This document shows positions 63,847 through 64,000 of a stretch of 64,000 nt of DNA, one piece after another. The notes under the pieces were generated by a model that ran no database searches, was not told where the DNA came from, and was given only the letters and a program-made list of their open reading frames with translations. Made by a program: the position numbers and the translations under genes. Position 1 is the stretch's first letter. Every line of letters begins with the position of its first letter. Location: positions 62,001-126,000 of the forward strand of contig NZ_JASZ02000002.1 in assembly GCF_000735695.2 (NCBI RefSeq). Reading direction: 5' to 3'. Source of the DNA: Kaistella haifensis DSM 19056. Lineage in GTDB: Bacteria; Bacteroidota; Bacteroidia; Flavobacteriales; Weeksellaceae.

Positions 63847-64000
63847 TTCGCCTTTCTTACCTTCTAAAATGTTATTGATTTGCAGGAAAACCGCAATAAA
63901 GAGGTCTTCATCTTCGATCAGTTGATAATCGCCTTCCAGCCAAAGCTGTTCGATGATCATAGCAACCGCTTTGGACATTCCGTTGACTCCGATTGCGGTT
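63832..64000 (-). CDS. First reading frame of the tail assembly chaperone (5' end outside window)
   Basis: The last 55 codons of a gene that starts beyond the window (SKAVAMIIEQLWLEGDYQLI, EDEDLFIAVFLQINNILEGKKGEFFRA). It stops with TAG at 63834-63832, 12 bases after a run of six T. Small helical acidic protein in the place of gpG-like tail chaperones. Confidence 0.6.
   Translation of the reverse strand, partial: TAIGVNGMSKAVAMIIEQLWLEGDYQLIEDEDLFIAVFLQINNILEGKKGEFFRA

Larger units (their letters stand above)
52029..64000 (-). mobile_element. Prophage (tail and baseplate module), partly decayed, extends beyond window
   Basis: About 12 kb of closely packed minus-strand genes in the order of a Myoviridae-like tail: chaperone, tape measure, DUF6046, gpD-like, gpV-like, gp25-like, LysM, J-like, tail collar, fibre, then unknown small genes, methylase and thymidylate-synthase-like enzyme. 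The downstream end is lost at the IS; head, replication and integrase genes are not in the window. Three genes are damaged, so the phage is probably not inducible. Confidence 0.85.

Overview
The window is a chromosomal segment of a Bacteroidota bacterium, most like the Chryseobacterium group (Flavobacteriia, Weeksellaceae). The support is: AT-rich DNA, promoters of the Bacteroidota type (TTTG, about 19 bp, then TAnnTTTG), GLPGLI, DUF3078, DUF6122 and DUF6909 type proteins, a type III glutamine synthetase, a type III pantothenate kinase and a FeoB-associated Cys-rich peptide. The genus is inferred from family content only.

Layout. 1-6544: a cut response regulator, a DUF885 lipoprotein peptidase, an acidic hypothetical protein, an ExbB-ExbD-TonB operon and folC. 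6578-12254: tRNA-Val(UAC) with a 5.6 kb integrated element next to its terminator, carrying a tyrosine recombinase, an orphan superfamily 2 helicase, a Sak4-like ATPase and a broken DUF3871 gene. The element is bounded by a 23 bp direct repeat with one mismatch, and its right end runs in frame into yifB. 12325-50549: core genome. This holds yifB, a DUF3078 barrel protein, a rhomboid protease, dprA, gdhA, a group III truncated globin, a ChaA-type antiporter, an AlkD-like protein, hflX, a SemiSWEET, the hemACDE operon on the minus strand, the mreBCD-pbp2-rodA shape operon on the plus strand, glutamine synthetase III, a DUF6909 protein, an M1 peptidase, coaX, a TPR protein, glmM, and feoA-feoB plus its small Cys-rich partner.

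50561-52028 is an IS5-type insertion sequence that forms the border with a prophage. From 52029 to the window end the minus strand carries the tail and baseplate module of a contractile-tail-type prophage. In transcription order: a probable frameshifted tail assembly chaperone, tape measure, DUF6046, gpD-like, gpV-like spike, gp25-like, a coiled-coil membrane protein, LysM protein, baseplate J-like, tail collar, tail fibre, an AT-rich cassette of four unknown genes, a DNA adenine methylase and a thymidylate-synthase-like enzyme.

The prophage looks decayed. The methylase has an in-frame amber codon, the tail collar gene has a frameshift with loss of its middle, and the thymidylate-synthase-like gene is cut by the IS. 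That last protein has Asp where thymidylate synthases have the Asn that selects dUMP, which points to a dCMP-type enzyme and possibly to modified cytosine in the ancestral phage DNA.

The most notable items are the integration-made DUF3871-YifB reading frame, the orphan helicase, the dCMP-type enzyme beside a methylase, an 87 nt nested hairpin between the tail cassette and the methylase, and the frameshift site ahead of the tape measure gene. I saw no CRISPR array, rRNA or replication origin.
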